From Akkermansiaceae bacterium (lineage in GTDB: Bacteria > Verrucomicrobiota > Verrucomicrobiia > Verrucomicrobiales > Akkermansiaceae): a stretch of DNA of 64,000 bases. Under the pieces are notes generated by a model. That model saw only the letters and a list, made by a program, of their open reading frames with translations. It was not told the origin of the DNA and ran no database searches. The stretch spans positions 1 through 64,000 of the forward strand of contig JAPKDJ010000008.1 of assembly GCA_026421245.1 (NCBI GenBank). The letters are read 5' to 3'. Numbering within the stretch: position 1 is the first letter of the stretch; every line of letters starts with the position of its first letter. Made by a program: the position numbers and the translations under genes. Of this stretch, positions 37,441-46,039 are shown piece after piece.

Positions 37441-37983
37441 TTGGCGGCTGAGAGTAAAAAAGAACCCAAACATGTTCTTGGTTATCGACTGCTGATATTC
37501 GGCGCGTTGATGATTGTGTGGTCCGTGTTCTCTGGCATTTTTGATTGGTTTCACCCTGGCTTGGGTGTGATCTCTTGCGGATTTGTTGCGTGGTTGTCAG
37601 GAGATTTGATATTTGAGGATCGGACGATCGCAATTTCTTCGCGATTCGGGCAATTTTTCCGCATGTCGGGATATATCGTTTGGCTGATGTGGCAGGTGGT
37701 GCTCTCAAATCTTCATTTGTTAAAATTGGCCTTTCAGGGGCCGAAGGCGCTTTCACCCCAGATTATCCGCTACGAGACGAATTTGAAATCCGACTTCGAA
37801 AAATTTCTGCTCGCAAACTCGATCACACTGACACCGGGAACGATCACGATGAAGATTCTCGGGAATACCTACTACATCCACGCGGTATCTGATTTTACGG
37901 CAAAGGGCCTCGATGGTGAAATGGAGCGTCGTATTTCAGCAATTTTTAATCCGCAGACAAAGGGAGGGGAATCCAATGGTTGA
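37441..37983 (+). CDS. mrpE: Mrp-type Na+/H+ antiporter subunit E
   Basis: 180 aa from a TTG start; no better start is in frame. Two membrane segments near the N-terminus (about 18-55) are followed by the soluble MnhE domain with ITLTPGTITMKILGNTYYIH, the family signature. MrpE is a small subunit needed for assembly of the hetero-oligomeric antiporter in the cytoplasmic membrane. It is the first gene of a ten-gene operon in which most neighbours overlap. Confidence 0.9.
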   Translation: MAAESKKEPKHVLGYRLLIFGALMIVWSVFSGIFDWFHPGLGVISCGFVAWLSGDLIFEDRTIAISSRFGQFFRMSGYIVWLMWQVVLSNLHLLKLAFQGPKALSPQIIRYETNLKSDFEKFLLANSITLTPGTITMKILGNTYYIHAVSDFTAKGLDGEMERRISAIFNPQTKGGESNG

Positions 37984-38290
37984 TTTCTTTAATAATACGT
38001 TTTCCCAAATCGTTGGGGTGGTTCTTTTCCTAATGATGCTGCCAGCGTTGTGGCGAGTTTGGATTGGGCCGACTGCGATCGACCGGATTCTCGGGGTAAA
38101 CGTGATTGGGACTAAGACGGCGGTGCTTCTCGTGATCATTGGATCGATTTTCGAGCAGGTTGAAATGTTTGTCGATTTTGCATTGGCCTATGCCCTGTTG
38201 AACTTTATTGGATCGCTTGCGGCGTCTCGGTTTCTTCACAAAATGCCCGCGTCAGCCGGCCAAACTGAACCCGGGGAGGAACTTAAATAG
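37976..38290 (+). CDS. mrpF: Mrp-type antiporter subunit F
   Basis: 104 aa. The ATG at 37976 follows a GGGAGGGG ribosome binding site and overlaps the mrpE stop. Three membrane segments span residues 10-90, with the RVWIGPTAIDRILGVNVIGTK-type loop (in pieces) that marks MnhF. It is a small structural subunit of the Mrp complex. Confidence 0.9.
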   Translation: MVDFFNNTFSQIVGVVLFLMMLPALWRVWIGPTAIDRILGVNVIGTKTAVLLVIIGSIFEQVEMFVDFALAYALLNFIGSLAASRFLHKMPASAGQTEPGEELK

Positions 38291-38292
38291 TC

Positions 38293-38679
38293 ATGGAGAA
38301 CGCGATCGTCATCATCAGTATGGCCCTGATTTGCGTCGGGATGCTTTTCTTCCTCGGAGCCGCCGTGGGAATTCAACGTTTCCCTGATTTCTACACTCGG
38401 ATGCACGCTGCTGGTAAGGGTGATACACTTTCAAGTCTTCTGGTGATTCTCGGTTTTTCTATTTTTCAGATCTACGATCTAGAGTTTTCAAAAGACTGGT
38501 TTTCCCATAACGGGGTAACGCTGTTGGTCATTCTTAAGCTACTCGCCATTTGTGTCTTCATCATGATGACCAGCCCAACATCGACACATGCATTGATGGA
38601 TGCCGGTTGGGAAGACGGGATTGAGCCAAAGTTGAAGAAAGATAAGCCGAACAACGCGTTGAAGGAGGACCGAAAATGA
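38293..38679 (+). CDS. mrpG: Mrp-type antiporter subunit G
   Basis: 128 aa with three membrane segments. The MnhG signature FLGAAVGIQRFPDFYTRMHA is at 20-39, followed by KGDTLSSLLVILG. The C-terminal 25 residues are a charged cytoplasmic tail. Its last four bases overlap the next gene (ATGA). Confidence 0.92.
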   Translation: MENAIVIISMALICVGMLFFLGAAVGIQRFPDFYTRMHAAGKGDTLSSLLVILGFSIFQIYDLEFSKDWFSHNGVTLLVILKLLAICVFIMMTSPTSTHALMDAGWEDGIEPKLKKDKPNNALKEDRK

Positions 38680-38921
38680 TTCCGATTTTTGATTATATCC
38701 TTCTGATTTTCCTGATCGTCGCTGCAGTGATTTCGCTGAAAGTGAAAGATTTGTTGAGCGCCTCAATGGTGTTTGGAATTTACAGTTTTCTGATCTGTCT
38801 CTTGTGGGCAGAAATGGGCGCCGTTGATGTGGCTTTCACTGAGGCTGCGGTTGGCGCTGGCGTGAGCGCGGTTTTCCTGATTGCGACGGTTTACAATACG
38901 AAACGGAGGTCGTCGGATTGA
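38676..38921 (+). CDS. DUF4040/MbhD-like subunit (split MrpA C-terminal domain)
   Basis: 81 aa with three membrane segments; LLSASMVFGIYSFL and DVAFTEAAVGAGVSAVFLIA match the DUF4040/MbhD family. In standard Mrp systems this domain is fused to the C-terminus of the large MrpA subunit. Here it is a free-standing subunit, as in the membrane modules of archaeal Mbh hydrogenases. It overlaps mrpG by four bases and is followed by the MrpB-like gene. Confidence 0.85.
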   Translation: MIPIFDYILLIFLIVAAVISLKVKDLLSASMVFGIYSFLICLLWAEMGAVDVAFTEAAVGAGVSAVFLIATVYNTKRRSSD

Positions 38922-38925
38922 TTTT

Positions 38926-39726
38926 ATGAAGTGGATTGCCCTCATCGCCGTGACGCTCACGGGTTCATTGTTACTTGTCGGAGTTGGAGACTTTCCGGAA
39001 TGGGGAGACGCACATTCAGCTGCCAATGAAGGCCCAAAACTGGAGAGCGGCGAACAAATCGCAACCGCGGTCTCCCAAAGCTTTTTGACGGACACGGACG
39101 AACTCACTCAGGTTCCGAATGTTGTGACTGCGGTTCTCGCGGATTACAGGGGATACGACACGATGTTTGAAACCGTTGTTATTTTTGCGGCAGGGCTGGC
39201 CATTTTTGCGATCTTGCGAGTGTTTGGGGGTGATGAGGTCAAACCGATGCGAGCGCCGGAAGACGATACCTTTTGCGAAGGCGATCATTCACGGATCATC
39301 ATTGGGACGACCTGCAAACTGTTGATCCCAATCATTCAGCTCTTCGCACTCTATGTGATTGCTCATGGACACCACAGTCCGGGCGGCGGCTTTCAGGGTG
39401 GGGTGATAATGGGTGCGAGTTTTATCCTGCTTGCGATTGCGCGCGATTTGAAGTCCGCCCTGGATTGGTTCTCCGAGAAAACTTTCATGAGGCTTGCGAG
39501 CGTTGGTATCTTGATCTATGCCGGATTTGGAGTGCTTTGCCAGTTTTTCGAACGGAACTTCCTCGACTATGGGGCACTGAAAACCGTCATGTTTTCCAGC
39601 GAACAAATGGCTCGTTCATATGCAATGCTGGGCGTCGAAATTGGTGTCGCGTTCACAGTGACAGCGATCATGTTCGCGATATACGCAAACCTCTCTTCTC
39701 GGGGTGAACTCAAACAGGGCCTCTAA
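38926..39726 (+). CDS. mrpB: MbhE-like plus MrpB (MnhB) fusion subunit
   Basis: 266 aa from the ATG at 38926, five bases after the DUF4040 stop. The first 120 residues hold a membrane segment and the NVVTAVLADYRGYDTMFETVVIF region of MbhE-type proteins (in pieces). The MnhB domain follows (about 135-260) with HGHHSPGGGFQGGVIMGASF. MrpB normally lacks the first part, which usually belongs to MrpA. So this operon has cut MrpA differently from the classical Bacillus arrangement. Confidence 0.87.
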   Translation: MKWIALIAVTLTGSLLLVGVGDFPEWGDAHSAANEGPKLESGEQIATAVSQSFLTDTDELTQVPNVVTAVLADYRGYDTMFETVVIFAAGLAIFAILRVFGGDEVKPMRAPEDDTFCEGDHSRIIIGTTCKLLIPIIQLFALYVIAHGHHSPGGGFQGGVIMGASFILLAIARDLKSALDWFSEKTFMRLASVGILIYAGFGVLCQFFERNFLDYGALKTVMFSSEQMARSYAMLGVEIGVAFTVTAIMFAIYANLSSRGELKQGL

Positions 39727-39732
39727 TAGATC

Positions 39733-40218
39733 ATGCGCGAATTCCTCGAACAGAGCATCCAGCCCTACTTCAATTATTGGGTCTACGTGATCCTAATGAT
39801 GATCGGTTTGTGGGCGACGATTGCAAAAAATAACCTCATCAAAAAGTTGATCGGGATGTCCATCTTCCAGACGGCGATCATTCTTTTTTATGTGTCGGTC
39901 GGAGTGAAAAAAGATTCGAAAATCCCGATTATTCCCCATCAGGTGGAAGAACATCATGCAGCTGAAGATGGCAATCATGCGGGCGGACACGGTGAACATG
40001 GGGCAAAAAGGGTGACTGAGAAGCACGTCATCGAACCGGATAAATTCGCCAACCCACTTCCGCACGTTCTCATGCTGACAGCCATTGTGGTTGGGGTCTC
40101 AACCCTAGGTGTTGCCCTGGCCGTGGTTCAAATGCTTTTCAAAGAATTCGGAACGCTCGAAGAAGACGAGATTCTCGCGCAAATCAAAACCGCTGACTCA
40201 GCCTCCTTAGATGTCTGA
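39733..40218 (+). CDS. mrpC: Mrp-type antiporter subunit C (NuoK-like)
   Basis: 161 aa with three membrane segments and the NuoK-like pattern (NLIKKLIGMSIFQTAIILFY). A histidine- and acid-rich insert (about 76-98: HHAAED...HAGGHGEHG) lies between the second and third segments and is not part of the usual family length. It could bind metal or buffer protons; that is inference. The ribosome binding region and ATG follow the mrpB stop closely, and the gene overlaps the next one by eight bases. Confidence 0.88.
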   Translation: MREFLEQSIQPYFNYWVYVILMMIGLWATIAKNNLIKKLIGMSIFQTAIILFYVSVGVKKDSKIPIIPHQVEEHHAAEDGNHAGGHGEHGAKRVTEKHVIEPDKFANPLPHVLMLTAIVVGVSTLGVALAVVQMLFKEFGTLEEDEILAQIKTADSASLDV

Positions 40219-41812
40219 TCAATTGCCCATCATCATTGTATTAGCCCCGCTTTTTGGTGCATTGATCATCGGGCTGGTTGGTTCGCGAGATCATCGCGTC
40301 TGCGTTCCGGTTGTCTTGGTCGCATTGCTCACCTCGTTGATTGCCGTCATTGGTACGCTGACTCAGGTTCTGGAAACGGGGCCGGTTGATTATTTCGTCG
40401 GTGGCTGGGAACCGGGGAAAATGGCTCCGGGTGTCCACGGTCCGGTCGAAATTGCCAAAGGATTCGGAATCCAACTCCGAGTCGACACGCTCAACGGATT
40501 TCTTTTGCTGGCCATCGCGATCGTCTCGATTTTCGTCTCGATCTTTTCGATTCGTCGCGCCAATCAGGAAGCGGCTTCAAAAACACCTCAGTTTTATACG
40601 CTCTATCTCTTGCTTTGCGTTGGTCTGTTCGGAATGACGATCACAGGGGATGCGTTCAACCTGTTCGTTCTTGTCGAAGTCACTTCACTGACCAGTTACG
40701 CGTTGATTGCCATGGGCCGCAACCGGCGCGGAACGATGGCCGCGTTCAACTACATCCTCATGGGAACGGTGGGAGCTTCGTTTTATCTTCTCGGTGTCGG
40801 TTATTTGTATCTCAAAACGGGATCGCTCAACATGGAACACATCCAGGAAGTGCTGAGCGCGAATGATTTCGAGATCGGCCGTTCCAAGCCGGTCATGGTC
40901 GCTTTCGTCCTCATCATGGTTGGAATCTGGATTAAGATGGCTTTTTTCCCGCTCTACGGCTGGCTTCCGAATGCCTACAGCTACTGCCCTTCAACAAGCA
41001 GCTGCCTTCTGGCACCGCTGATGACGAAGATTTCCGTCTACATCATGATTCGGGTGATGCTGTCGGTTTTTGGATGGGAATGGATTTTCATCGAATACGC
41101 CGGATGGAGTGATGCCGTCGTCATTTTAGCGGTCATTGCAATTCTCGCTGGATCTACACTGGCGTTGGCTCAGCGTGAGTTGAAGAAGATGCTCTGCTAC
41201 CTCATTGTCGCCGAAGTCGGTTACATGGTCGGCGGGGCATGGCTGGGCGATCCCGAGCGTTGGGGGATGTCCGGTGCGGTTTATCACATTTTGGCCGATG
41301 CCTTCATGACCCTTTGCCTGTTCCTCTGCGCTGGAATTTTTGCGAAGAAAGCAAATGCGACCCGAATCGAAGACCTCTCGGGAATGTTCAAAAAAATGCC
41401 GCTGACAATGACTGGATTTGTTGTGGGGGCGCTCGCCATGATCGGGATTCCACCGACCTGCGGATTTTTTAGTAAATTCTATCTCATCCGCGGCGGCATC
41501 GAAGGCGGTCACTGGGAATTCGTCATTGCGTTGATCATCTCCAGCCTGGTGAACGTGGTGTTGTTTTTTCGGATTTTTGAAATCGCATTTTTCGGAGCCA
41601 AACCGGCTGAAGGTCATGATCACGCTCACCATCATGATGAAGACGATCATTCATCGAACAACCAGGATCCGATCGATGAACCAACTCTATTGGAACGCGA
41701 AGCGCCGCTACGCTCGCTGATTCCGCTTTTCGGCACGGCCGCGATCATCATTTTATTGGGTGTGTATAACGGACAAATCGTTGAATGGATCCGACTCACC
41801 ATCAAGCCATGA
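40211..41812 (+). CDS. mrpD: Antiporter-like proton-channel subunit, first MrpD/NuoN-type copy
   Basis: 533 aa with about 14 membrane segments. The helix-5 glutamate is in NLFVLVEVTSL, the helix-7 lysine is in IWIKMAFFPLYGWLPNAYSY, and the helix-8 lysine is in APLMTKISVYIM. Histidine-rich cytoplasmic text (HDHAHHHDEDDH) lies near the C-terminus. It is homologous to complex I antiporter-like subunits and should carry cations or protons. It overlaps mrpC by eight bases and the next gene by four. Confidence 0.9.
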   Translation: MSDQLPIIIVLAPLFGALIIGLVGSRDHRVCVPVVLVALLTSLIAVIGTLTQVLETGPVDYFVGGWEPGKMAPGVHGPVEIAKGFGIQLRVDTLNGFLLLAIAIVSIFVSIFSIRRANQEAASKTPQFYTLYLLLCVGLFGMTITGDAFNLFVLVEVTSLTSYALIAMGRNRRGTMAAFNYILMGTVGASFYLLGVGYLYLKTGSLNMEHIQEVLSANDFEIGRSKPVMVAFVLIMVGIWIKMAFFPLYGWLPNAYSYCPSTSSCLLAPLMTKISVYIMIRVMLSVFGWEWIFIEYAGWSDAVVILAVIAILAGSTLALAQRELKKMLCYLIVAEVGYMVGGAWLGDPERWGMSGAVYHILADAFMTLCLFLCAGIFAKKANATRIEDLSGMFKKMPLTMTGFVVGALAMIGIPPTCGFFSKFYLIRGGIEGGHWEFVIALIISSLVNVVLFFRIFEIAFFGAKPAEGHDHAHHHDEDDHSSNNQDPIDEPTLLEREAPLRSLIPLFGTAAIIILLGVYNGQIVEWIRLTIKP

Positions 41813-43365
41813 CAGTTGAAACCAGCATGCTCCCAGTCTGGGCCTGTCTCGCTTCACTGCTGGCAGTTCCTGGGATTTTGATCTTCCGCAAAGAGCCCTT
41901 CATGCGAGAAGCGATCACGTTTATCGCTGGTTTTGTGAAGCTCGGCTTTGTGTTGGCGATCTATTTCAAGTTTCTGAAGAACGGAACTCACGTGGAATAC
42001 ACCTTCGTTCAGAAAATCGGTGAAGGCATCAATATTCCGATTCTGTTCCATGTCGATGAATTGGGAATGCTCTTTGCGTTCGTTGCGTCGAGCTTGTGGA
42101 TTCTCACTTCGCTATACGCGGTCGGTTACATGCGCGGCTTGAAAGAGCATTCGCAGACGCGGTTTTTCGTGTTTTTTGCCATCTCATTGTCCGCAACATT
42201 GGGCGTCGCTTTTGCCGGTAATTTACTGACTCTCTATCTTTTCTACGAGCTGCTCTCGCTCGCAACCTGGCCGCTGGTGGCTCATCATCAGGACAAAGAA
42301 GCACGCGGCGGCGGACGGACTTATCTCACTTACCTTGTCGGAACTTCTGTGGGATTCGCGTTGCCAGCTTTGATTTTTGTCGCCGTGAAAACTGGTGGTG
42401 ATCTCAGTTTCGCAGGCGAAGCCATCCTCGCCGGCCAGGACATGGGCTACTGGCCGATGCTGATTTTGCTACTCGCTCTCTGTTTTGGATTTTCCAAGGC
42501 GGGCATGATGCCGTTTCACTCCTGGTTGCCGGGTGCCATGGTCGCTCCGACGCCCGTGTCAGCTTTGCTTCACGCCGTTGCCGTTGTGAAAGTCGGTGTT
42601 TTCTGCATTTTACGAGTTGTGACCGGCGTTTTCGGAATCGATTTCCTGAAAAAAGCAGGCGGCGATACTCCGGCTCTGTTTCAAAATCCGGCCGAAATCC
42701 TTGCTTGGATTGCTGCGTTCACAGTGATCACCTCTTCACTGATTGCCCTTTCGCAGGACAATTTGAAACGCCTTCTCGCGTTTTCCACCATCGGTCAGCT
42801 TTCCTACATTATTTTGGGAGCAGCTCTGCTGAGCACGCTTTCAATTCAGGGCGCAGCGATGCACATTGCGGCTCATGCGGTGGGTAAAATCACCTTGTTC
42901 TTCTGCGCCGGAGCGATTTTTGTCGCCACTGGAAAGAAATACATTTCTCAGATCTCAGGCCTTGGAAAACGGATGCCGTTCACGATGGGAGCTTTCTTTA
43001 TTGGATCGCTTGGAGTCATCGGGTTACCGCCGACTGCCGGTTTGATTTCAAAATTCCACCTCGTGATGGGAGCAGGAGCTTCTCCGCATCCGAGTCACAT
43101 CGCTCTGATCGTTGTTTTCCTCATCAGCACGCTTCTAAACGCCGCGTATTTTCTCCCGGTGGTCTATCAGGCATTTTTCCCCTCCAGCGATTCTACGAGT
43201 GAATACGCGAAAGACGAATTTTCCTGGGCGAACATTAAGGAAGCCCCGCTGGCTTGCGTGCTTCCATTGTGTCTCACCGCATTGATCTCTATCCTTTTAT
43301 TCTTCAAAGGAGGATTCATCGCTGACCTAGCCCGCACTTTTGCTAAAAATGTAACCGGAGACTGA
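41809..43365 (+). CDS. Antiporter-like proton-channel subunit, second copy
   Basis: 518 aa from the ATG at 41809, giving an ATGA overlap with the previous gene. About 14 membrane segments. It has the strongest match to the proton-conducting transporter signature: FYELLSLATWPLVAHHQ, FGFSKAGMMPFHSWLPGAM and APTPVSALLHAVAVVKVG, with Glu and Lys residues in place. Which of the three copies corresponds to MrpA and which to MrpD cannot be settled by eye. Confidence 0.9.
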   Translation: MTVETSMLPVWACLASLLAVPGILIFRKEPFMREAITFIAGFVKLGFVLAIYFKFLKNGTHVEYTFVQKIGEGINIPILFHVDELGMLFAFVASSLWILTSLYAVGYMRGLKEHSQTRFFVFFAISLSATLGVAFAGNLLTLYLFYELLSLATWPLVAHHQDKEARGGGRTYLTYLVGTSVGFALPALIFVAVKTGGDLSFAGEAILAGQDMGYWPMLILLLALCFGFSKAGMMPFHSWLPGAMVAPTPVSALLHAVAVVKVGVFCILRVVTGVFGIDFLKKAGGDTPALFQNPAEILAWIAAFTVITSSLIALSQDNLKRLLAFSTIGQLSYIILGAALLSTLSIQGAAMHIAAHAVGKITLFFCAGAIFVATGKKYISQISGLGKRMPFTMGAFFIGSLGVIGLPPTAGLISKFHLVMGAGASPHPSHIALIVVFLISTLLNAAYFLPVVYQAFFPSSDSTSEYAKDEFSWANIKEAPLACVLPLCLTALISILLFFKGGFIADLARTFAKNVTGD

Positions 43366-43381
43366 CGGAATTTATTTTGAT

Positions 43382-43720
43382 ATGGAAAACGGAGACGACA
43401 AAGGCCCCCGCGAATTCGACTGGTTTGATCGACCCAAGTCGCGCAAGCTGCTGTGGCGAATTTTAATCGCGGCCTGCCTCATTAGTTTTCTGGTCGAAAT
43501 CCCGGTGTTGATCAGCCACGACCGTCACGCAGCGGCCCCCATCGATTTTGGAAAATTCAACATCCCCGGATTCTACGCAGTGCTTGGATTTGTGGCCTGC
43601 ACCCTCATGATTTTGGTGGCAAAGGGGCTCGGAATTTTCCTGAAGCGTAAGGAAAATTACTACGGCGAGCCTGAGGAAGAAACTTTACCGGAGGATATTG
43701 ATGACGACGTTCTTCTCTGA
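43382..43720 (+). CDS. Small two-helix membrane protein of the Mrp operon
   Basis: 112 aa with two predicted membrane helices (about 25-45 and 65-85) and acidic ends (EEETLPEDIDDD). The family is not recognised. It lies between the second and third antiporter-like genes and overlaps the third by 20 bp, so it is very likely an accessory subunit or assembly factor of this complex. Confidence 0.75.
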   Translation: MENGDDKGPREFDWFDRPKSRKLLWRILIAACLISFLVEIPVLISHDRHAAAPIDFGKFNIPGFYAVLGFVACTLMILVAKGLGIFLKRKENYYGEPEEETLPEDIDDDVLL

Positions 43721-45566
43721 TTTTCCACCCGCCTTTGTCCTCATTCTCGGGGCAATTTTGGTTCCGTTTCTGCCGAAGAAAATTCGCAGTTACTACGTAA
43801 TTGCTCTGCCGGCGTTGGCATTTGTGAATGTGTATTTTTTGCAACTCGACGGCAATACGAAGTGGAACCTCGATGCCTTTTTATGGCTCACCAACGGCGA
43901 GGCGCTTGAATTGCTCCGGACGGAATCGCCCGGCGCGGAAAATCCGGAAGCAGGCTACAAGCTGGCCAAGGCATTTGGTTACATTTTCTGTCTCAATGCA
44001 GTGATCGCTTTTATCTTCGCATTTTATGTGAAGAAGAGCACACAGCACGTTGCGGCACTGATTTACATCGGCGGCGCGCTCGGCGTTGCTTTCGCCGGAG
44101 ATCTCCTCACGCTCTACGTTTTCTGGGAGTTGATGGCGGTCAGTTCAACCTTCGTGATTCTAGCGAGAAATACCGAAAAAGCGAAACGATCGGCTTTCCG
44201 TTACACCATGATTCACCTGTTTGGCGGATTGCTCCTCCTTGCCGGTATTGTTCTGACAATTCAGTCGCGTGGCTCGATTCAGTTCGATGGATTTGATTTC
44301 GCCACCGAACAAAGCGCAGGGACCTGGCTGATTTTGCTTGGGATTTTGGTCAATGCGGCAGTTCCTCCGTTCGCGGCTTGGCTTCCGGATTCGTATCCAG
44401 AGGCAAGTGTCACGGGAGGTCTCATTCTTAGTGCCTACACTACAAAAACGGCGGTTTATACTCTGTTGCAGGGTTACGCTGGTTGGGAACCTCTCATTTG
44501 GATCGGCTGCATCATGTCCGTCTACGGCATTATCTATGCGCTGTTGGAAAACGACATGCGACGGATTCTCGCATACTCGATTATCAACCAGGTGGGATTC
44601 ATGGTTTGTGCGGCGGGTATTGGGTCGCCCGATGCCATCAGCGGAGCGACGGCGCACGCCTTCTGCCACATTATTTATAAATCGCTTCTCTGGATGGCAG
44701 CTGGTGCCGTGTTGTATCGCGTGGGTAAGAGCAAATGCACCGAGCTCGGCGGGCTTTATAAAACGATGCCGCTGACGCTGATTTTCGGAACGATTGGAGC
44801 CCTTGCGATTTCTGCGGTGCCGGGAACCAGCGGTTTCACTTCCAAGACAATTATCATTCACGCAGCGGAGCACGAAGCGGCGCACGGTCACGCATCGCTC
44901 TGGTGGGCGTGGTTGATTCTCGAAGCTGCCTCAGCCGGTGTATTCCTTCACGCCGGGATTAAATTTCCTTACTTTGTTTTCTTCAACAAAGACCAAGGAT
45001 TGCGTCCGAAAGAAGCTCCTGGGACCATGCTTACGGCGATGGCGATTTTGTCATTCCTCTGCATTTACCTCGGTGTAAATCCGCAGCCGCTCTACGATAT
45101 TTTACCGTTTGAGGTGAATTACAACGCCTACACTGCTGGTCATGTCATCACTCAGATTCAGCTGCTAATGCTCTCGGCGCTGGTGTTCTTTCTCTTCTTA
45201 CCAATGTTGAAACGGACCTCAACGATCTCTCTCGATTTCGACTGGTTCTATCGCAAAGGGGCTCCGTTGTTTTACAAAGTAACCGATAAATCGCTCAACA
45301 GTGTGAACGCAGCGACTCGAAAAGGAATTGTCGACGGGCTCATCCCACGACTCAGTAGCTTTTTTGCCAGCGCTCCGTCAAGAATCCTCAGTTGGCTCGC
45401 GACACCCGTTTGGCTGGCACAGGGGCTAAATTCCGCTGAGCGTGAAAAACGTCGTGAGCAGCTTTTTGAACGCGGTCAGAGCGGAGCGTTTCCGATTGGT
45501 ATTACCGCGATTCTCGCGGTGGTTTTGCTGGGCGTTCTGTATGTGTTCAGCTGGTTTACGAGGTGA
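43701..45566 (+). CDS. Antiporter-like proton-channel subunit, third copy with altered helix 7
   Basis: 621 aa from the ATG at 43701, six bases after a GGAGG site. About 15 membrane segments plus a C-terminal extension (about 500-600) that ends in a further helix. Helix 5 keeps Glu (YVFWELMAVSS) and helix 8 keeps Lys (AYTTKTAVYTLL). The helix-7 position that is Lys in the other copies appears as Asn in LGILVNAAVPPFAAWLPD. It closes the operon. A weak hairpin (GCCG-CAAGA-CGGC) with T-rich sequence follows at 45572-45595. Confidence 0.88.
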   Translation: MTTFFSDFPPAFVLILGAILVPFLPKKIRSYYVIALPALAFVNVYFLQLDGNTKWNLDAFLWLTNGEALELLRTESPGAENPEAGYKLAKAFGYIFCLNAVIAFIFAFYVKKSTQHVAALIYIGGALGVAFAGDLLTLYVFWELMAVSSTFVILARNTEKAKRSAFRYTMIHLFGGLLLLAGIVLTIQSRGSIQFDGFDFATEQSAGTWLILLGILVNAAVPPFAAWLPDSYPEASVTGGLILSAYTTKTAVYTLLQGYAGWEPLIWIGCIMSVYGIIYALLENDMRRILAYSIINQVGFMVCAAGIGSPDAISGATAHAFCHIIYKSLLWMAAGAVLYRVGKSKCTELGGLYKTMPLTLIFGTIGALAISAVPGTSGFTSKTIIIHAAEHEAAHGHASLWWAWLILEAASAGVFLHAGIKFPYFVFFNKDQGLRPKEAPGTMLTAMAILSFLCIYLGVNPQPLYDILPFEVNYNAYTAGHVITQIQLLMLSALVFFLFLPMLKRTSTISLDFDWFYRKGAPLFYKVTDKSLNSVNAATRKGIVDGLIPRLSSFFASAPSRILSWLATPVWLAQGLNSAEREKRREQLFERGQSGAFPIGITAILAVVLLGVLYVFSWFTR

Positions 45567-45954
45567 TTGGCCGCAAGACGGCTCTCTTTCTTTGGATTAC
45601 GACGTCACTCAATTTTGTTGAGCCACCATTGCTCCTTGATCAGTTTGAGAATTTTGCGCGGAATTAGTTGGGGAATCCACAGCCAGCTGAAATCCCTGAT
45701 CCGACTGATGATGTAGCAGATCGGCTGATTTTCGATTTAAATTCGGGCATGTGAAAAATCCGAAAATTCTTTGGATGACAGATTCGTTCGGAACATTTTC
45801 TCAAGAGCGCGAAGGTTCGTTGTGTGAAAGAGTCGCAATTTCGTGATATTCGAAACTCGTAATCAGCATGTTGTGCAACTTCAACTTCACTCAGGAAAGC
45901 ACTGCGGCTTCTGGGCGCGATGGATGTTTGGCGTGCGCGAGAAAATCGACCAAA
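45567..45954. other. Gap with a short start-less remnant
   Basis: On the minus strand, 45605-45736 is an open frame of 43 codons without a start that reads like a membrane-adjacent C-terminus (ICYIISRIRDFSWLWIPQ, then IKEQWWLNKIE). It may be a gene remnant. Nothing else is recognisable before the first repeat A copy. Confidence 0.3.
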
Positions 45955-46031
45955 CTGCTAGAATTTTTCTTATTGGGTGGACTGCTGGAAGGCGTCGCCG
46001 AAGGGATCGGAGGGGGGGTGAAAGGGGGGAG
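45955..46031 (+). repeat. Dispersed repeat A, copy 1
   Basis: The core is CTGCTA-GAATTTTTC, then TTGGGTGGACTGCTGGA, GGCGTCGCCGAAGGGATCGG and a G-rich end. It lies nine bases past the 3' end of the DUF1501 gene. Copies 2-4 are at 47456, 49599 and 50451, all in the same orientation. Confidence 0.75.
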
Positions 46032-46039
46032 TAAATTGA

